A stretch of DNA of 64,000 bases from Microbacterium hominis (GTDB lineage: Bacteria; Actinomycetota; Actinomycetes; Actinomycetales; Microbacteriaceae): positions 682,001-746,000 of the forward strand of contig NZ_CP054038.1 in NCBI RefSeq assembly GCF_013282805.1, written 5' to 3'. Below are positions 1-16,338 of this stretch, piece after piece. Below the pieces are notes generated by a model that worked only from the letters and a program-made list of their open reading frames with translations, did not search any database and had not been told where the DNA came from. Numbering within the stretch: position 1 is the first letter of the stretch; every line of letters starts with the position of its first letter. The position numbers and the translations under genes were made by a program.

Positions 1-255
1 CGCGGATACCTTCCCGACGGCACGCTCGTGCCGCGCTCGCGACCGGGTGCGCTCCTGGACGACCCCGACGCCGTCGCCGCGCGCGCGGTGCGGCTCGTGC
101 GCGCCGGGACGGTGACGGCCGTCGACGGCTCCGAGGTGGAGGTGGATGCCGCGTCGCTGTGCGTCCACGGCGATTCCCCCGCCGCCGTCGCGATGGCCCG
201 GGCGGTGCGCGCCGCGCTCGACGCGGCGGCGGTCGAGGTGCGCTCGCCGTGGTGA
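1..255 (+). CDS. pxpA: 5-oxoprolinase subunit A (LamB/YcsF family), C-terminal end only
   Basis: This is the last 84 codons of a gene that begins before the window. The visible stretch starts with [13 protein letters not shown] followed by PGALLDD, the C-terminal signature of LamB/YcsF proteins, now known as PxpA. PxpA works with PxpB and PxpC in the cytoplasm as an ATP-dependent 5-oxoprolinase that turns pyroglutamate into glutamate. The TGA stop overlaps the GTG start of the next gene (GTGA at 252-255), so the two are co-translated. Identification is firm because both the motif and the pxpB/pxpC neighbours agree; nothing can be said about the N-terminus. Confidence 0.9.
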   Translation, partial: RGYLPDGTLVPRSRPGALLDDPDAVAARAVRLVRAGTVTAVDGSEVEVDAASLCVHGDSPAAVAMARAVRAALDAAAVEVRSPW

Positions 256-2008
256 CCGGTTCCGCGAGGGTGCGCGTGCTGCCGATGGGGCCGCGCGCTC
301 TGCTGGTCGAGGTCGACGCGCTGGAGGCCGCCCTGGCGCTGCACCGGCGCCTGGCCGCCGCGCCCCCGCACGGGGTCGAGGAGCTCGTGCCGGCGGCGCG
401 CACCGTGCTCGTGCGCATCGACCCGGCCCGCTGCGCGCCGGCGGCGGCGCGGGCGTGGATCCTCGCGGCCGGGTCGGGCGAGGCATCCCTTCCGCCCTCG
501 TCGACGCGGGCCGTCGAGATCCCGGTCGTCTACGACGGCGCCGATCTCGTCGAGACGGCGCGGATGCTGGGGGTCGACGCCGACGAACTCGTGAACCGCC
601 ACCGCCGCGCCGCGTGGACGGTCGCCTTCACCGGATTCGCGCCCGGATTCGGCTACCTCGTGAGCGAGGACTGGCCGTTCGACGTGCCGCGCCTGGATGA
701 GCCGCGCACGCGCGTTCCCGCGGGGTCGGTGGGGCTGGCGGGCGTCTTCAGCGGCGCGTACCCGCGCGACACGCCGGGCGGGTGGCGGCTCATCGGCACG
801 ACCGACGCGGTGCTGTTCGACCCCGCCGCCGACGACCCGGCGCTGCTGGCCCCGGGTGCGCGCGTGCGGTACGTGCCCGAGCGGGCGCGCGCCGTCGTCG
901 GGGCGTTGCCGGAATCAGGTGATCCGCCGAGAACAGGCCACGCGGCGGGGAAGCAGCCTGTCTCCGGCGGATCACCTGATCTCGGCAAGGGCGAGGGAGT
1001 GGATGCCGGCGGCAAAGCTGCGCGAGAGGATGCCGGCGAGGCTACGGGAGTGGATCTCGGCAAGGGCGAGGGAGTGGATGCCGGCGGCGAGGGCACGGGA
1101 GTCGATGCCGTCGAGATCCAGGTCGTGGATGCCGATGCCGGCGGCATCCGGATCGTCGAGTCCGGGCTCCTGGCGACCCTGCAGGACCGCGGCCGCCCGG
1201 GTCGCGCGGCGCTCGGCGTCGCCCCCTCGGGCGCGCTCGACCGCGGCGCCCACGCGGCGGCGAACCGGCTGCTCGGCAACGCCCCCGACGCCGCCGCCAT
1301 CGAGGTGACCATGGGGGCCTGCGCGCGGTCGCGGAAGCCGACCTGTGGTGCGCGGTGACCGGCGCGTGGGGCGCGGTGCGGCTGGCGGGCCGCGAGATCG
1401 ACCCCTACACGGCCACGCGGTGGCCCGCGGGGGAGGAGTTGCACCTCGACTGGTTCGCCCACGGCGCGCGGGCCTACCTCGCCGTGCGCGGGGGCTTCGA
1501 CGCGCCGACGGCGCTCGGCTCGCGCTCCGCCGACCGCCTCGCGCGCCTCGGGCCGCCCGCGCTCGCGGCCGGCGACCGGGTCGCCCTCGCGGGCGACATC
1601 ACCGGACCCATCCCGGCGCTCGACATCGCGCCGTGGAGTGCGCCGCTCGACGACCTGCTCGAGGTCGAGCTGCTCCCGGGCCCGCGCGAGGACTGGTTCA
1701 CCCCGCTCGCCCGTCGTGCGCTCTTCGACGCCGAGTGGACGGTGACCCGCGACGCCGACCGCGTCGGCATCCGCCTCGACGGGCCGGTGCTCGACCGCTC
1801 CCGAGGCGGGGAGCTGCCCAGCGAGGGCATGTCGCCCGGCGCCCTGCAGGTGCCGCCGCACGGCCGTCCGGTCGTGCTGCTGGCAGACGGCCCCGTGACC
1901 GGCGGCTATCCCGTGATCGCGGTGGCCACCGATGCCGCCCTCGACGCCCTCGCGCAGGTCCGGCCCGGCACGCGCGTGCGCTTCCGCCACGCCCGGCAGT
2001 CGGGCTGA
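252..2008 (+). CDS. pxpBC: 5-oxoprolinase subunits B and C fused (PxpBC), broken by one missing base
   Basis: The first part (252 to about 910) is PxpB/allophanate hydrolase subunit 1, with [11 protein letters not shown] and [11 protein letters not shown] motifs. A repeat-rich linker (about 905-1130) follows, then PxpC/subunit 2, starting [19 protein letters not shown] and ending near 2008 after [13 protein letters not shown]. The GTG start at 252 overlaps the pxpA stop. PxpC begins in one frame, which terminates at 1358, and continues in another. The break is at the five-G run 1313-1317, where one added G restores [18 protein letters not shown] and gives a 585-residue protein. Fusion of B and C is common in actinobacteria; the long Gly/Asp/Val linker is not. 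Unless the frameshift is a sequencing error, the protein would lose most of PxpC. Confidence 0.88.
914..980. repeat. REP-like inverted repeat inside the pxpBC linker
   Basis: Arms at 914-937 and 957-980 are nearly perfect reverse complements (first 16 bases ATCAGGTGATCCGCCG match exactly), with a 19-base loop. It lies within the coding linker between the PxpB and PxpC domains and keeps the frame open. It looks like a small palindromic element captured as linker sequence. Confidence 0.75.
978..1088 (+). repeat. 36-base direct repeat, two copies, in the pxpBC linker
   Basis: A perfect 36-base repeat occurs at 978-1013 and 1053-1088, 75 bases apart, so both copies are read in the same frame as [12 protein letters not shown]. 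Partial copies with GGATGCCGGCG lie between and after. The repeats make a flexible, Gly- and Asp-rich spacer. Confidence 0.8.
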
Positions 2009-2036
2009 GCCGCGGCATCCCCATCGCGCCCGGCGA

Positions 2037-4682
2037 TCACCACCGGCGCAGCGCCGCGGCGACCCCGGCGTGCTCGGCCTCGGGGAGGGCCATGGCGACC
2101 GCCTCGGCCACGCTCAGCTGCGCACCGGCGGCCTCGCCCGCCGCGACGTTGGCGGGGTCGCGACCGCGCAGGATCTCCAGGTGCGGAGTGTGCACGGTGA
2201 ACGCCTCGACGTCGAACACGCCGATGCGGTGGCGGATGCGGGCCGCCGCCGTCGCCAGCGCCGCGGCCCGCCACGCGTCGCCCCGGGCCGCGGCCACGGC
2301 GCACACCCCCTCGAGCCCGTAGGCCACGCCCTCGTCGAAGTGCAGCCGCACCGAGAGCACCAGGGTCTGGATGAACTCCGGCTCGGCGCGGGTGATCTCG
2401 CCGCGCAGGAAGTTCAGCCGTGCACGGAGGTTGCCGGCCACCGAGGTGGTGAACAGGTCGCCGCCGGCGGAGGCGACGTCGCTGGCGCGATCGAGGTGGG
2501 CCAGCGCGGTGTCGGTGTCGCCGCGCACCCACGCGAGGCGTCCGAGGGAGACCTCCGTGATCGCCTCGGCCCAGCCGTTGCCATGCGCACGCAGCTCCTG
2601 CACGGCCTCGTCGAGCTCGTCCTGTGCCTTCTGCACGTCGGCGCCGGCGAACTGCACGCGCGCGGTCGCCCGTGCCGCGAGCGCCATGGCGGAGGCATCC
2701 GCATCGCCCGCTTCGGCGAACAGGCGCACGCATTCGCCCAGGCCCGCCACGACCTGTTCGCTCGGCCGCTGCCACATCTCGCCCCACAGCGTGAAGAACC
2801 ACGCGACGGCCCGCGTGTGGGCGGTGATCGGGTGCTCGTGCTGCTTCTCCAGCAGCTCCAGCATCCACAGCCGCACCTCCGCGAAGAAGCCCGAGATCCA
2901 CCAGTAGATCAGCAGCGACCACGCGAACGCCCCCGCGTCGTCGAGGCGGTCGGTGTACACGAGGTGCCGCACCGCGGCGCGCAGGTTCGGCAGCTCCAGC
3001 CCGAGCTGGAACACCGCATCGACCTGGCCGCGGCCGCCGAGGCCCGGGGCGACCGATCGCACGAAGTCCACGTAGTAGTCGGCGTGCGCGGTGCGCACCG
3101 CCGCGGCATCCCCGCGCTCTTTGAGGCGCCCGAGCGCGTACTCGCGCACCGTCGCGAGCAGGGAGAACACCGCGCGGCCCTCGACGACCGTCTGGGTCAC
3201 CAGCGACGCGTCGATGAGCGCCGCGAGCGACTCCATCGCATCGTCGTGCCAGGGGCGGCCGGCGCCGATCGCCTCGACGGCCTCGAGCGAGAACCGGGTG
3301 GCGAACACGCCCAGCGACTCGAGCAGGTCGCGCTGGTCGTCGGGCAGCAGCTCCACGCTCCACTCGATCGTGGCGCGCATCGTGCGATGCCGCTCGGGCA
3401 GGTCGCGCGCCGCGGCGGTGAGCAGGGGCAGACTCTGCTGCAGCCGCTCGGCGATCCCGCGCGGGGACAGCACCCGCACCTTCGCGGCGGCCAGCTCGAT
3501 CCCCAGCGGCAGCCCCTCCAGTCGCCGGCAGATGTCGGCGAGGTCCTGCGCGTTGTCGGCGGTCACGTCGAAGTCGGGCTTGAACGCCCGGGCGCGGTCG
3601 ACGAACAGCGCCACCGCGCCGGAGCGCACGGCGGGATCCAGGCTCGCCGGAAGCGTCTCGATCGGGGTGCTCAGCGGGCGCACCTCGTAGACGCGCTCGC
3701 CGCGCACGTGCAGCACGACCCGGCTGGTGACCAGGAAGCTCACGGTGGGCGAGCTGGTGTAGAGGCGCACGAGGATCGGCGCGGCATCCACGATCTGCTC
3801 GAAGTTGTCGAGCACGATCAGCACGCGCCGCCCCTCGAGCGCGCGCGAGATGCGCTCCTCCAGCGGCGCCTCGCCGTTGTCGCGGATGCCGAGGTAGTAC
3901 GCGATCGTGGGCAGCAGCAGCCCCGACTCCAGCACGCCCTCCAAGGGGACGAAGTACACCTCGTCGGGGAACAGGTCGGATGCCGCGCGGGCGACCTCGA
4001 TGGCCAGTCGGCTCTTGCCGATGCCGCCGGGGCCGATGAGGCTCACGATGCGGTCGGTGTGGGCGGCGAGGATCTCGCGGATGGCCGCGATGTCGGCATC
4101 CCGCCCGATGGTCGTCGTGTACGGGGCCGGCAGGCGCGAGGCGGGGGAGAGCGCGTCCGGCTCGTCCGCCTGCGCCGCGTCGGGTGCCGGGGGGATGCGG
4201 GACTCGTCGAACCGCTCGGCCAGCAGGGTCGCCAGATCGCCGACCACCTGCTCCTCGAGCTGGGCGGGATCGTGGAAGGGGAGGTACGCGGCGGTGTCGT
4301 CGTCGCGGATGCGCGAGATGAGCTCCTCGAGCCGCTCGTCGCGCGTGTCGACCGCCTTGATGTAGATGAGCTTGGGCATGTCGCGCGGGGCGAGGTTGTA
4401 CTCGTCCTCCAGGCCGGAGACGTCCTCGTCGGGGGCGACCCAGCCGTAGCTGGCGCCGTAGATCCCCACGAACACGTCGCTCTGCGACAGATACGAGCGG
4501 TAGAGGGCGCGGGGCGGATGCGGGCGCGCGCCCAGTTCGAACATGACAGGCGCGAGGCGCAGCCGCTCCACCGCGGCGCGCACGGCCAGTCGCTCGTCGG
4601 CGAGCTCGCGCAGGGTCGAGCTCACGAACACCCGGATCCGCTGGTCGGGCGTGCGGATCACGGGTCCTGAGACCCCAGTCAT
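2037..4682 (-). CDS. DUF4062 STAND-type ATPase with C-terminal helical repeats
   Basis: The 881-residue product starts at the ATG at 4682, 15 residues before the DUF4062 core (RVFVSSTLRELADER, roughly residues 15-100). A STAND/NB-ARC-like ATPase follows: Walker A GPGGIGKS near 216-223, Walker B VLIVLDNF near 288, sensor region LVTSR and GLPLGIELAA. The last 400 residues are helical and TPR-like. Such proteins are ligand-sensing switches; some DUF4062-STAND proteins are linked to antiphage or stress signalling, others resemble AfsR-type regulators without the DNA-binding part. No effector domain is recognisable here, so a defence role is only a possibility. It converges on pxpBC and has its own strong promoter back to back with that of rpoB. 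Confidence 0.8.
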   Translation of the reverse strand: MTGVSGPVIRTPDQRIRVFVSSTLRELADERLAVRAAVERLRLAPVMFELGARPHPPRALYRSYLSQSDVFVGIYGASYGWVAPDEDVSGLEDEYNLAPRDMPKLIYIKAVDTRDERLEELISRIRDDDTAAYLPFHDPAQLEEQVVGDLATLLAERFDESRIPPAPDAAQADEPDALSPASRLPAPYTTTIGRDADIAAIREILAAHTDRIVSLIGPGGIGKSRLAIEVARAASDLFPDEVYFVPLEGVLESGLLLPTIAYYLGIRDNGEAPLEERISRALEGRRVLIVLDNFEQIVDAAPILVRLYTSSPTVSFLVTSRVVLHVRGERVYEVRPLSTPIETLPASLDPAVRSGAVALFVDRARAFKPDFDVTADNAQDLADICRRLEGLPLGIELAAAKVRVLSPRGIAERLQQSLPLLTAAARDLPERHRTMRATIEWSVELLPDDQRDLLESLGVFATRFSLEAVEAIGAGRPWHDDAMESLAALIDASLVTQTVVEGRAVFSLLATVREYALGRLKERGDAAAVRTAHADYYVDFVRSVAPGLGGRGQVDAVFQLGLELPNLRAAVRHLVYTDRLDDAGAFAWSLLIYWWISGFFAEVRLWMLELLEKQHEHPITAHTRAVAWFFTLWGEMWQRPSEQVVAGLGECVRLFAEAGDADASAMALAARATARVQFAGADVQKAQDELDEAVQELRAHGNGWAEAITEVSLGRLAWVRGDTDTALAHLDRASDVASAGGDLFTTSVAGNLRARLNFLRGEITRAEPEFIQTLVLSVRLHFDEGVAYGLEGVCAVAAARGDAWRAAALATAAARIRHRIGVFDVEAFTVHTPHLEILRGRDPANVAAGEAAGAQLSVAEAVAMALPEAEHAGVAAALRRW

Positions 4683-4772
4683 GACCACATCATGGCCCGT
4701 CGGCCCCGGCGTGTGAATACACCGAGCCCGGGAAATCCGCGAAATCCCGGGCGTTCGCCCGGCGAAATCGCG

Positions 4773-4801
4773 GTTATACCGCAGCGGGACACCTTCGTCA
4801 A
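4773..4801 (-). promoter_or_regulatory. Promoter of the DUF4062 ATPase gene
   Basis: On the minus strand TTGACG (4801-4796) and TATAAC (4778-4773) are separated by 17 bases, a near-consensus housekeeping sigma promoter. The expected transcript begins near 4766 and has a leader of about 84 bases, with a GCCGGGCG/CGCCCGG-type hairpin in it. Confidence 0.7.
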
Positions 4802-4810
4802 GAATCCGAC

Positions 4811-4839
4811 TGGACACGGCGCGCCGCGAGGCGTATAGT
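4811..4839 (+). promoter_or_regulatory. rpoB-rpoC promoter
   Basis: TGGACA (4811-4816) and TATAGT (4834-4839) are 17 bases apart. Transcription should start near 4846, leaving a leader of about 160 bases before the TTG start at 5005. Its -35 box lies only 9 bases from the -35 box of the divergent DUF4062 promoter. Confidence 0.75.
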
Positions 4840-5004
4840 AGGTGGTTGCGCTCTTGGATTCCCCCTGCCCTCATATGGTGGTCGGCTGTGCCTGCGCCCC
4901 CTCGTGCGATCTGCGAGGTGTGGTGCGCGGGCTTCGGGGATGACTGAGCACTCTACCTGACGACAAGGAAACGAGCCCCACACGGGCCCACGGAGGTAAT
5001 CCCC

Positions 5005-8499
<3,495 letters not shown>

Positions 8500-8500
8500 A

Positions 8501-8534
8501 TCTCGATACGCCCGCCGCGCGGGCTACTCGATCA
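8501..8534. repeat. REP-like palindrome between rpoB and rpoC
   Basis: The sequence runs TCTCGATACG, then GCCCG-CCGCG-CGGGC, then TACTCGATCA. The inner stem is perfect, and TCGATAC...TACTCGA gives an outer dyad. It resembles the short TCTCGATACG...TACTCGA palindromes scattered through Microbacteriaceae genomes (from memory). Here it sits directly after the rpoB stop inside the operon, where it could form an mRNA hairpin. Confidence 0.6.
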
Positions 8535-8571
8535 CCGGCTGAATCAAAAGTTTTAGAACACAGGAGAACTA

Positions 8572-12444
<3,873 letters not shown>

Positions 12445-12456
12445 CATCCGTCACCT

Positions 12457-12489
12457 GAAGGGGTCCCGGCATCGCGCCGGGGCCCCTTC
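12457..12489 (+). terminator. Terminator of the rpoBC operon
   Basis: Arms 12457-12470 and 12476-12489 form a 14-base-pair stem (one G-T pair) around a five-base loop. It lies 12 bases after the rpoC stop. There is no long T tract, as is usual in high-GC actinobacteria. Confidence 0.8.
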
Positions 12490-12555
12490 GGCGTTCCCGG
12501 GGTGCCGCGCCGCGGCATCCGTCGACGGCGACGTACCGTTGTCGGGGAGGCTCCG

Positions 12556-13170
12556 ATGGCGCGTACGGGCGGACGCAGTGTGTGGATCGCGGTTCCCGCG
12601 ACCCTGCTGTGCTTCGCCGTGGTCGGGGCTCTGGTGTGGCTCGCCGTGCCGATGGTTCCCGTCGTCATCACGTGGGCCGGCGACACTCTGCGGGGGGCGA
12701 CCGAGCGGGCGCAGCGCGAGACCGAGGTGCAGCCGGCCGTGCAGGCGATCGACGACGGCGCGATCGACTGCCGCAGCCTCTACCCCGACGGCCTGTGGTC
12801 CGAGCTGCTGTGGACCCCCGGCATCCTGCTCACCCAGAATGCGGCGCCGCCGGCGACGGTCGAGGCCGCGCTCGTCGACGCGCTCGCTCCGGAAGTGATC
12901 GTCACGTGCGCGTGGGTGCGCACCGAGCCCGGCTCGGTCATCACGACCCTGGCGCGGGTGGACGCGGACGCGCGTCCGATCGCGGAGGCCGCCCTGCGCG
13001 CCGACGGGTTCGCGTGCGCGGCCGACGGGGAGGCCCTCCGGTGCGGGCGCGAGCGCGGGCGCGCGGCTGAGGAGCACGTGTTCCGCGACGACCTGTGGCT
13101 CGCGAACGTCGGGACCGCGTGGATGCCGGAGGATTACACCGCCCGCTTGGAGAAGACCCTGTGGGGATGA
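12556..13170 (+). CDS. Membrane-anchored extracytoplasmic protein, unknown function
   Basis: I do not recognise a named family. The product has 204 residues. A short basic N-terminus precedes one hydrophobic segment (about residues 7-35), so the rest lies outside the membrane. The start ATG is supported by GGGGAGG about six bases upstream. The exported part contains cysteine pairs (DCRSLYP, VTCAWV, GFACA...LRCG) and ends FRDDLWLANVGTAW...LEKTLWG. These features match in order those of the convergent lipoprotein at 13178-13783, suggesting distant paralogues. Only seven bases separate the two stops. Confidence 0.75.
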   Translation: MARTGGRSVWIAVPATLLCFAVVGALVWLAVPMVPVVITWAGDTLRGATERAQRETEVQPAVQAIDDGAIDCRSLYPDGLWSELLWTPGILLTQNAAPPATVEAALVDALAPEVIVTCAWVRTEPGSVITTLARVDADARPIAEAALRADGFACAADGEALRCGRERGRAAEEHVFRDDLWLANVGTAWMPEDYTARLEKTLWG

Positions 13171-13177
13171 ACCGCGG

Positions 13178-13783
13178 CTAGCCGAAGATCGACGCGATCA
13201 CGGCCGACGTGTAGCCGGTGGGCGCGAGGTTCGAGTACTGCGTGTCGATGAGGATGTCGTCGCGCCAGAACAGGGTGCGCCCGTCGGTGACAGGGTACGT
13301 CTCGTTCTCCCACGTCTTCTCGCAGCGCGTGCCGTCGTCGGGGGTGTAGCAGGTGAAGTCCTCTTCGTCGGCGAGGTCGTTCATGAGGTCGAGCGCCGGG
13401 CCGCGGGACATGCGGCTGATCGTGGTGGTCAGCCCCGTCGTGTCTGCGGCGGGGTCCGCCCACACGCACACGAGACTGCCGTCCGCGAGCGCCCCCGACT
13501 CCCCGAACGCGGGGTCGTTGAGGGGCACCTCCTCCAGCTGCGCGAGCACGTCGTCGGTGAGGATCGCGCGGCAGTCGGTCGGAATGCGCGCCGCGACCGG
13601 CGTCGCCGACGGATCGGCGCTGCGGGTGGCGATCGGCTCCGGCGTGCTCTCGGGCGTCGCCGAGGCCGACGGCGGCGCGGTCTCGGCGTCGGGCGCGCAC
13701 GCCGACAGCGCACCCAGCGCGACGACGAGCGGGAGGAGGAGGGATGCCGCGCGCCGCGTCGCGCGTGCGGGTCGGTAACGCAT
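13178..13783 (-). CDS. Lipoprotein of unknown function
   Basis: The 201-residue product begins with a lipoprotein signal: basic start, hydrophobic core, then lipobox LSAC around residue 28. A Pro/Thr/Ser/Ala-rich spacer follows, with a globular part carrying TDCRAIL, LVCVWAD, FTCYTPDDGTRCE and a terminal WRDDILIDTQY...IASIFG. The cysteine spacing parallels the convergent neighbour at 12556-13170. The start is the ATG at 13783; TACGGT lies exactly six bases upstream, indicating a leaderless transcript. It probably sits on the outer face of the cytoplasmic membrane. Function unknown. Confidence 0.8.
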   Translation of the reverse strand: MRYRPARATRRAASLLLPLVVALGALSACAPDAETAPPSASATPESTPEPIATRSADPSATPVAARIPTDCRAILTDDVLAQLEEVPLNDPAFGESGALADGSLVCVWADPAADTTGLTTTISRMSRGPALDLMNDLADEEDFTCYTPDDGTRCEKTWENETYPVTDGRTLFWRDDILIDTQYSNLAPTGYTSAVIASIFG

Positions 13784-13905
13784 GACGACACCGTAGCCCG
13801 CGCCGCACACCTCGGCGCGCCTCGGCACGCCTGCGCGGTGTGCGCGGACGCTCGGGTTACCCTCGCCAGTGCGGGGGGCCGCCCCTGCGTGAGGAGCGCA
13901 TTCCG

Positions 13906-15011
13906 ATGAGTGACCCCAAGTCGACTTACGGCGACCCCGTCGACGAGCCCCGCGAGACGGACGACGTGGTGGGCCGCGCCAACGAGGGACTCGCCGACGC
14001 CGAGGCCGCCGGTCGCGATGCGGTCGGCGAGCCCGCCGCCGCTCCGGCCGCGCAGACCGCTCCGGCCGACACATCTGCTTCCGCCCCGGCGGACGAATCG
14101 GCGCCCGCGGAGGAGCCCGCGCCCGCGGACGAGCCGGCGCCGGCGCCGGAGGCCGCCTCCGCGGAGGACGCCCCCGCAGAGGCCGAGCCCGCCGTCGACG
14201 AGGCGGACTTCGACGATCCCGTCTTCACCGATCCCGCGTACCGCGAACCCGCGGCATCCACCGCGCCCACGACCCCCGCCGAGTCGGAGGCCGCACCGGA
14301 GGCCGAGGTCACGACGACGCCGCCCGCCGCGCAGACCGACGACGCGCCCACCGTCGCGTACGGCGCCGCCGGCGCCGGTGCGGCCGCCGCGGCCGCACCG
14401 ACCCTCACCCCAGCGAACCGGCGGCCGAGGCCCCGTTCGGCGGGCAGCCGATCTTCGTGCAGGCGCCCGAGGCGCCGCGTCCGCGCGGCAACCGCGCCGC
14501 GGCCGGGGCTATCGGCCTGCTCGCGGCGCTGGCGTTCGCGGTGCTCTACCTCGCGACGTGGCTCGCCGTCGGCGCGATCGACGGCGACGTCACCGCGGGT
14601 GACGTCGGCACCGCGGCGCTCGAGGCGCTGGCCACGTGGGCGCTGTGGGTGCCCGTCGTGGTGTTCTTCCTCGCGTTCTGGCTGCTGGGGGCCATCATCA
14701 ACCGCGGCCGCTGGGGCGCGTGGGTGATCCTCGGCGTGCTGGTCGGCGCCGCGGCGTACGGCGGCCACCTGCTGGGGCAGCTGTTCCAGGCGCCGTTCTG
14801 GACCCTCACGGCCTCGCAGGGAGCGGAGCTGGTGGAGAGCCAGCTGCTGGCGCCGCTGGCGATCGCCGCGTTCTTCTTCGCCCGCGAGCTCACCATCTGG
14901 TTCGGCGCCTGGGCCGCCGCGCGCGGCAAGCGCGTCACCGAGCTGAACCTCGAGGCTCAGCGCGAGTACGAGCGCACGCTCGAGGCGGGACCGCAGCTGT
15001 ACCGTCAGTAG
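13906..15011 (+). CDS. Four-helix membrane protein with a long Ala/Pro/Glu N-terminal tail, broken by one missing base
   Basis: The first 165 or so residues are a low-complexity cytosolic tail rich in Ala, Pro, Glu and Asp with DFDDPVFTDPAYREP in the middle. About four transmembrane segments follow, starting AAGAIGLLAALAFAVLYLA, and the protein ends EYERTLEAGPQLYRQ. The two halves are in different frames. The break lies in the C run 14408-14411, where one added C joins TLTPSEPAAEAPFGGQP and gives 368 residues. The ATG at 13906 follows GAGGAG. No family is recognised. The next gene, at 15036, is also a small membrane protein. Confidence 0.7.
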
Positions 15012-15035
15012 AGTCCGGTCGGCACAGGTGCGAGG

Positions 15036-15539
15036 GTGAGCTCGGAACCCGGAGACCCCGGCTCGACGGACGCCGGGGGAGGCCCGGTGCGACCGGGCGT
15101 GGCGCTCGCGCTCGCGACGATCTCCTTCGTCACGCTGGTGATCTTCGGGTTCGGGATGCTGAGCCTGGCCGCCGATGTCGATGTCATCGCTGTGCCCGGG
15201 CTCGGCCAGGTGCCCGGGATCGTGGCCACCACGGCGGCCACGATCGCCTTCGCCGGGTCGCTGTGGCCGATCGTGCGCCGCCCGCAGCCGTCGTACGGAG
15301 GGTCGGCGATCACGGCCCTCGCCGGCTTCCTCGCCTATGTGATCGGCCTGTGGGTGGCCGCCGTCGCGGGCGGCGCCGACCTGGCGCGGGCCGGGGCGGC
15401 TGCGGCGGGGTTCGCCACCTCCGGGTTCGCCCTGGTGCTCGCCGGGGCGGGGCTGGTGGCAGGCTGGGGCGGCATCGCACTGGTGCGCACCCGCGCGCGC
15501 CGCCCGCGCTGGCCGTGGGAGGACGAGTTCGACCAGTAG
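15036..15539 (+). CDS. Small four-helix membrane protein, unknown function
   Basis: The 167-residue product has a Gly/Pro-rich cytosolic N-terminus of about 20 residues, then four hydrophobic segments (ALALATISFVTLVIFG, VATTAATIAFAGSL, ITALAGFLAYVIGLWV, FALVLAGAGLVAGWGG). It ends with an Arg-rich and then acidic tail (RRPRWPWEDEFDQ). The start is GTG at 15036, 24 bases after the previous stop, so the two may be co-transcribed. Nothing in the sequence shows a substrate or catalytic site. Confidence 0.7.
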   Translation: MSSEPGDPGSTDAGGGPVRPGVALALATISFVTLVIFGFGMLSLAADVDVIAVPGLGQVPGIVATTAATIAFAGSLWPIVRRPQPSYGGSAITALAGFLAYVIGLWVAAVAGGADLARAGAAAAGFATSGFALVLAGAGLVAGWGGIALVRTRARRPRWPWEDEFDQ

Positions 15540-15570
15540 CGGCGGGCGCGGCATCCACTCGGAATCCTCG

Positions 15571-16281
15571 ATGTATCGGGGGAATGTCCGGACAGACGTG
15601 CACCTGCGGCGCTACCGTGGAGAGGTGGAGCGGTCGGTCGAGACCCAGGTCAGCCAGGCGGTGGATGCCTGGCTGGCGTGGTTGCCCCGGTGGGAGCCCT
15701 CCACGCACCGCGGCCGCGTCGCCCCGTGCCGCCGCTGCTTCGGCTCGCCCGTGCTGTCGGCTGCCGGTCTCGGCTCCGATGTACCGCACGGCGTGCAGCA
15801 CGGTCTTTCCACGCGGATGAAGACGATCGTCGACCGCGCGGTGGCGGACTACACCGCGGTGAACCTGCCGATGCTCCAGACCGAGCTCGACCACCAGGCC
15901 GCGCGCAACCGAGCCCGCAGCTACCGGCCCGCCGAAGGACTGGACCCCGAGTTCGAGGGCCTGCCGCTGGATCCCGAGCCGGTTCCGGGCGCGCCGTTCC
16001 TGTTCACGATCTCGGGCCTCGCGGAGGAGGCGGAGGCAGGAGTGCCGGCCCTTCCCCCGCTCAGCGAAGAGGCGAAGGCGGCGCTGAGGCAGGAGGTGGG
16101 GCTCGCCGACGACTACGCCAACATGGTGGGCCGCGAGGTCTGCGCGATCCTTCTGCACCATCGCCTGCGCATCCAGGCGGCCATCGCCACCTACGTCGAG
16201 CCGCAGATCGCGGCGATGCTCGAGGAGCTGACCCGCTCGCTCGATGCGCCGTTCGACCCGAACGAGCCGCTCGGCGACTGA
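15571..16281 (+). CDS. Cytosolic protein of unknown function with one CxxC motif
   Basis: The 236-residue product lacks signal and transmembrane segments. It contains one CRRC pair near residue 50 (APCRRCFGSPVLS), which might bind metal, and is otherwise helical and acidic, ending DAPFDPNEPLGD. I do not recognise the family. The start is uncertain: ATG 15571 has no clear ribosome site, and GTG at 15625 (18 codons in) follows GGAGAG directly. It lies just upstream of the kinase cluster but has a separate intergenic region after it. Confidence 0.65.
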   Translation: MYRGNVRTDVHLRRYRGEVERSVETQVSQAVDAWLAWLPRWEPSTHRGRVAPCRRCFGSPVLSAAGLGSDVPHGVQHGLSTRMKTIVDRAVADYTAVNLPMLQTELDHQAARNRARSYRPAEGLDPEFEGLPLDPEPVPGAPFLFTISGLAEEAEAGVPALPPLSEEAKAALRQEVGLADDYANMVGREVCAILLHHRLRIQAAIATYVEPQIAAMLEELTRSLDAPFDPNEPLGD

Positions 16282-16338
16282 ACGCGGCCCGTTACCGAGC
16301 CGTGTCCCCGTGGGCATCGGCGCGGTGCCCGCGCTTGT

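Noticed and set aside
2037..4682. Named antiphage STAND (Avs-type) gene
   Set aside because: DUF4062 and STAND motifs are clear, but no nuclease, TIR, protease or other effector domain is visible, so defence cannot be claimed.
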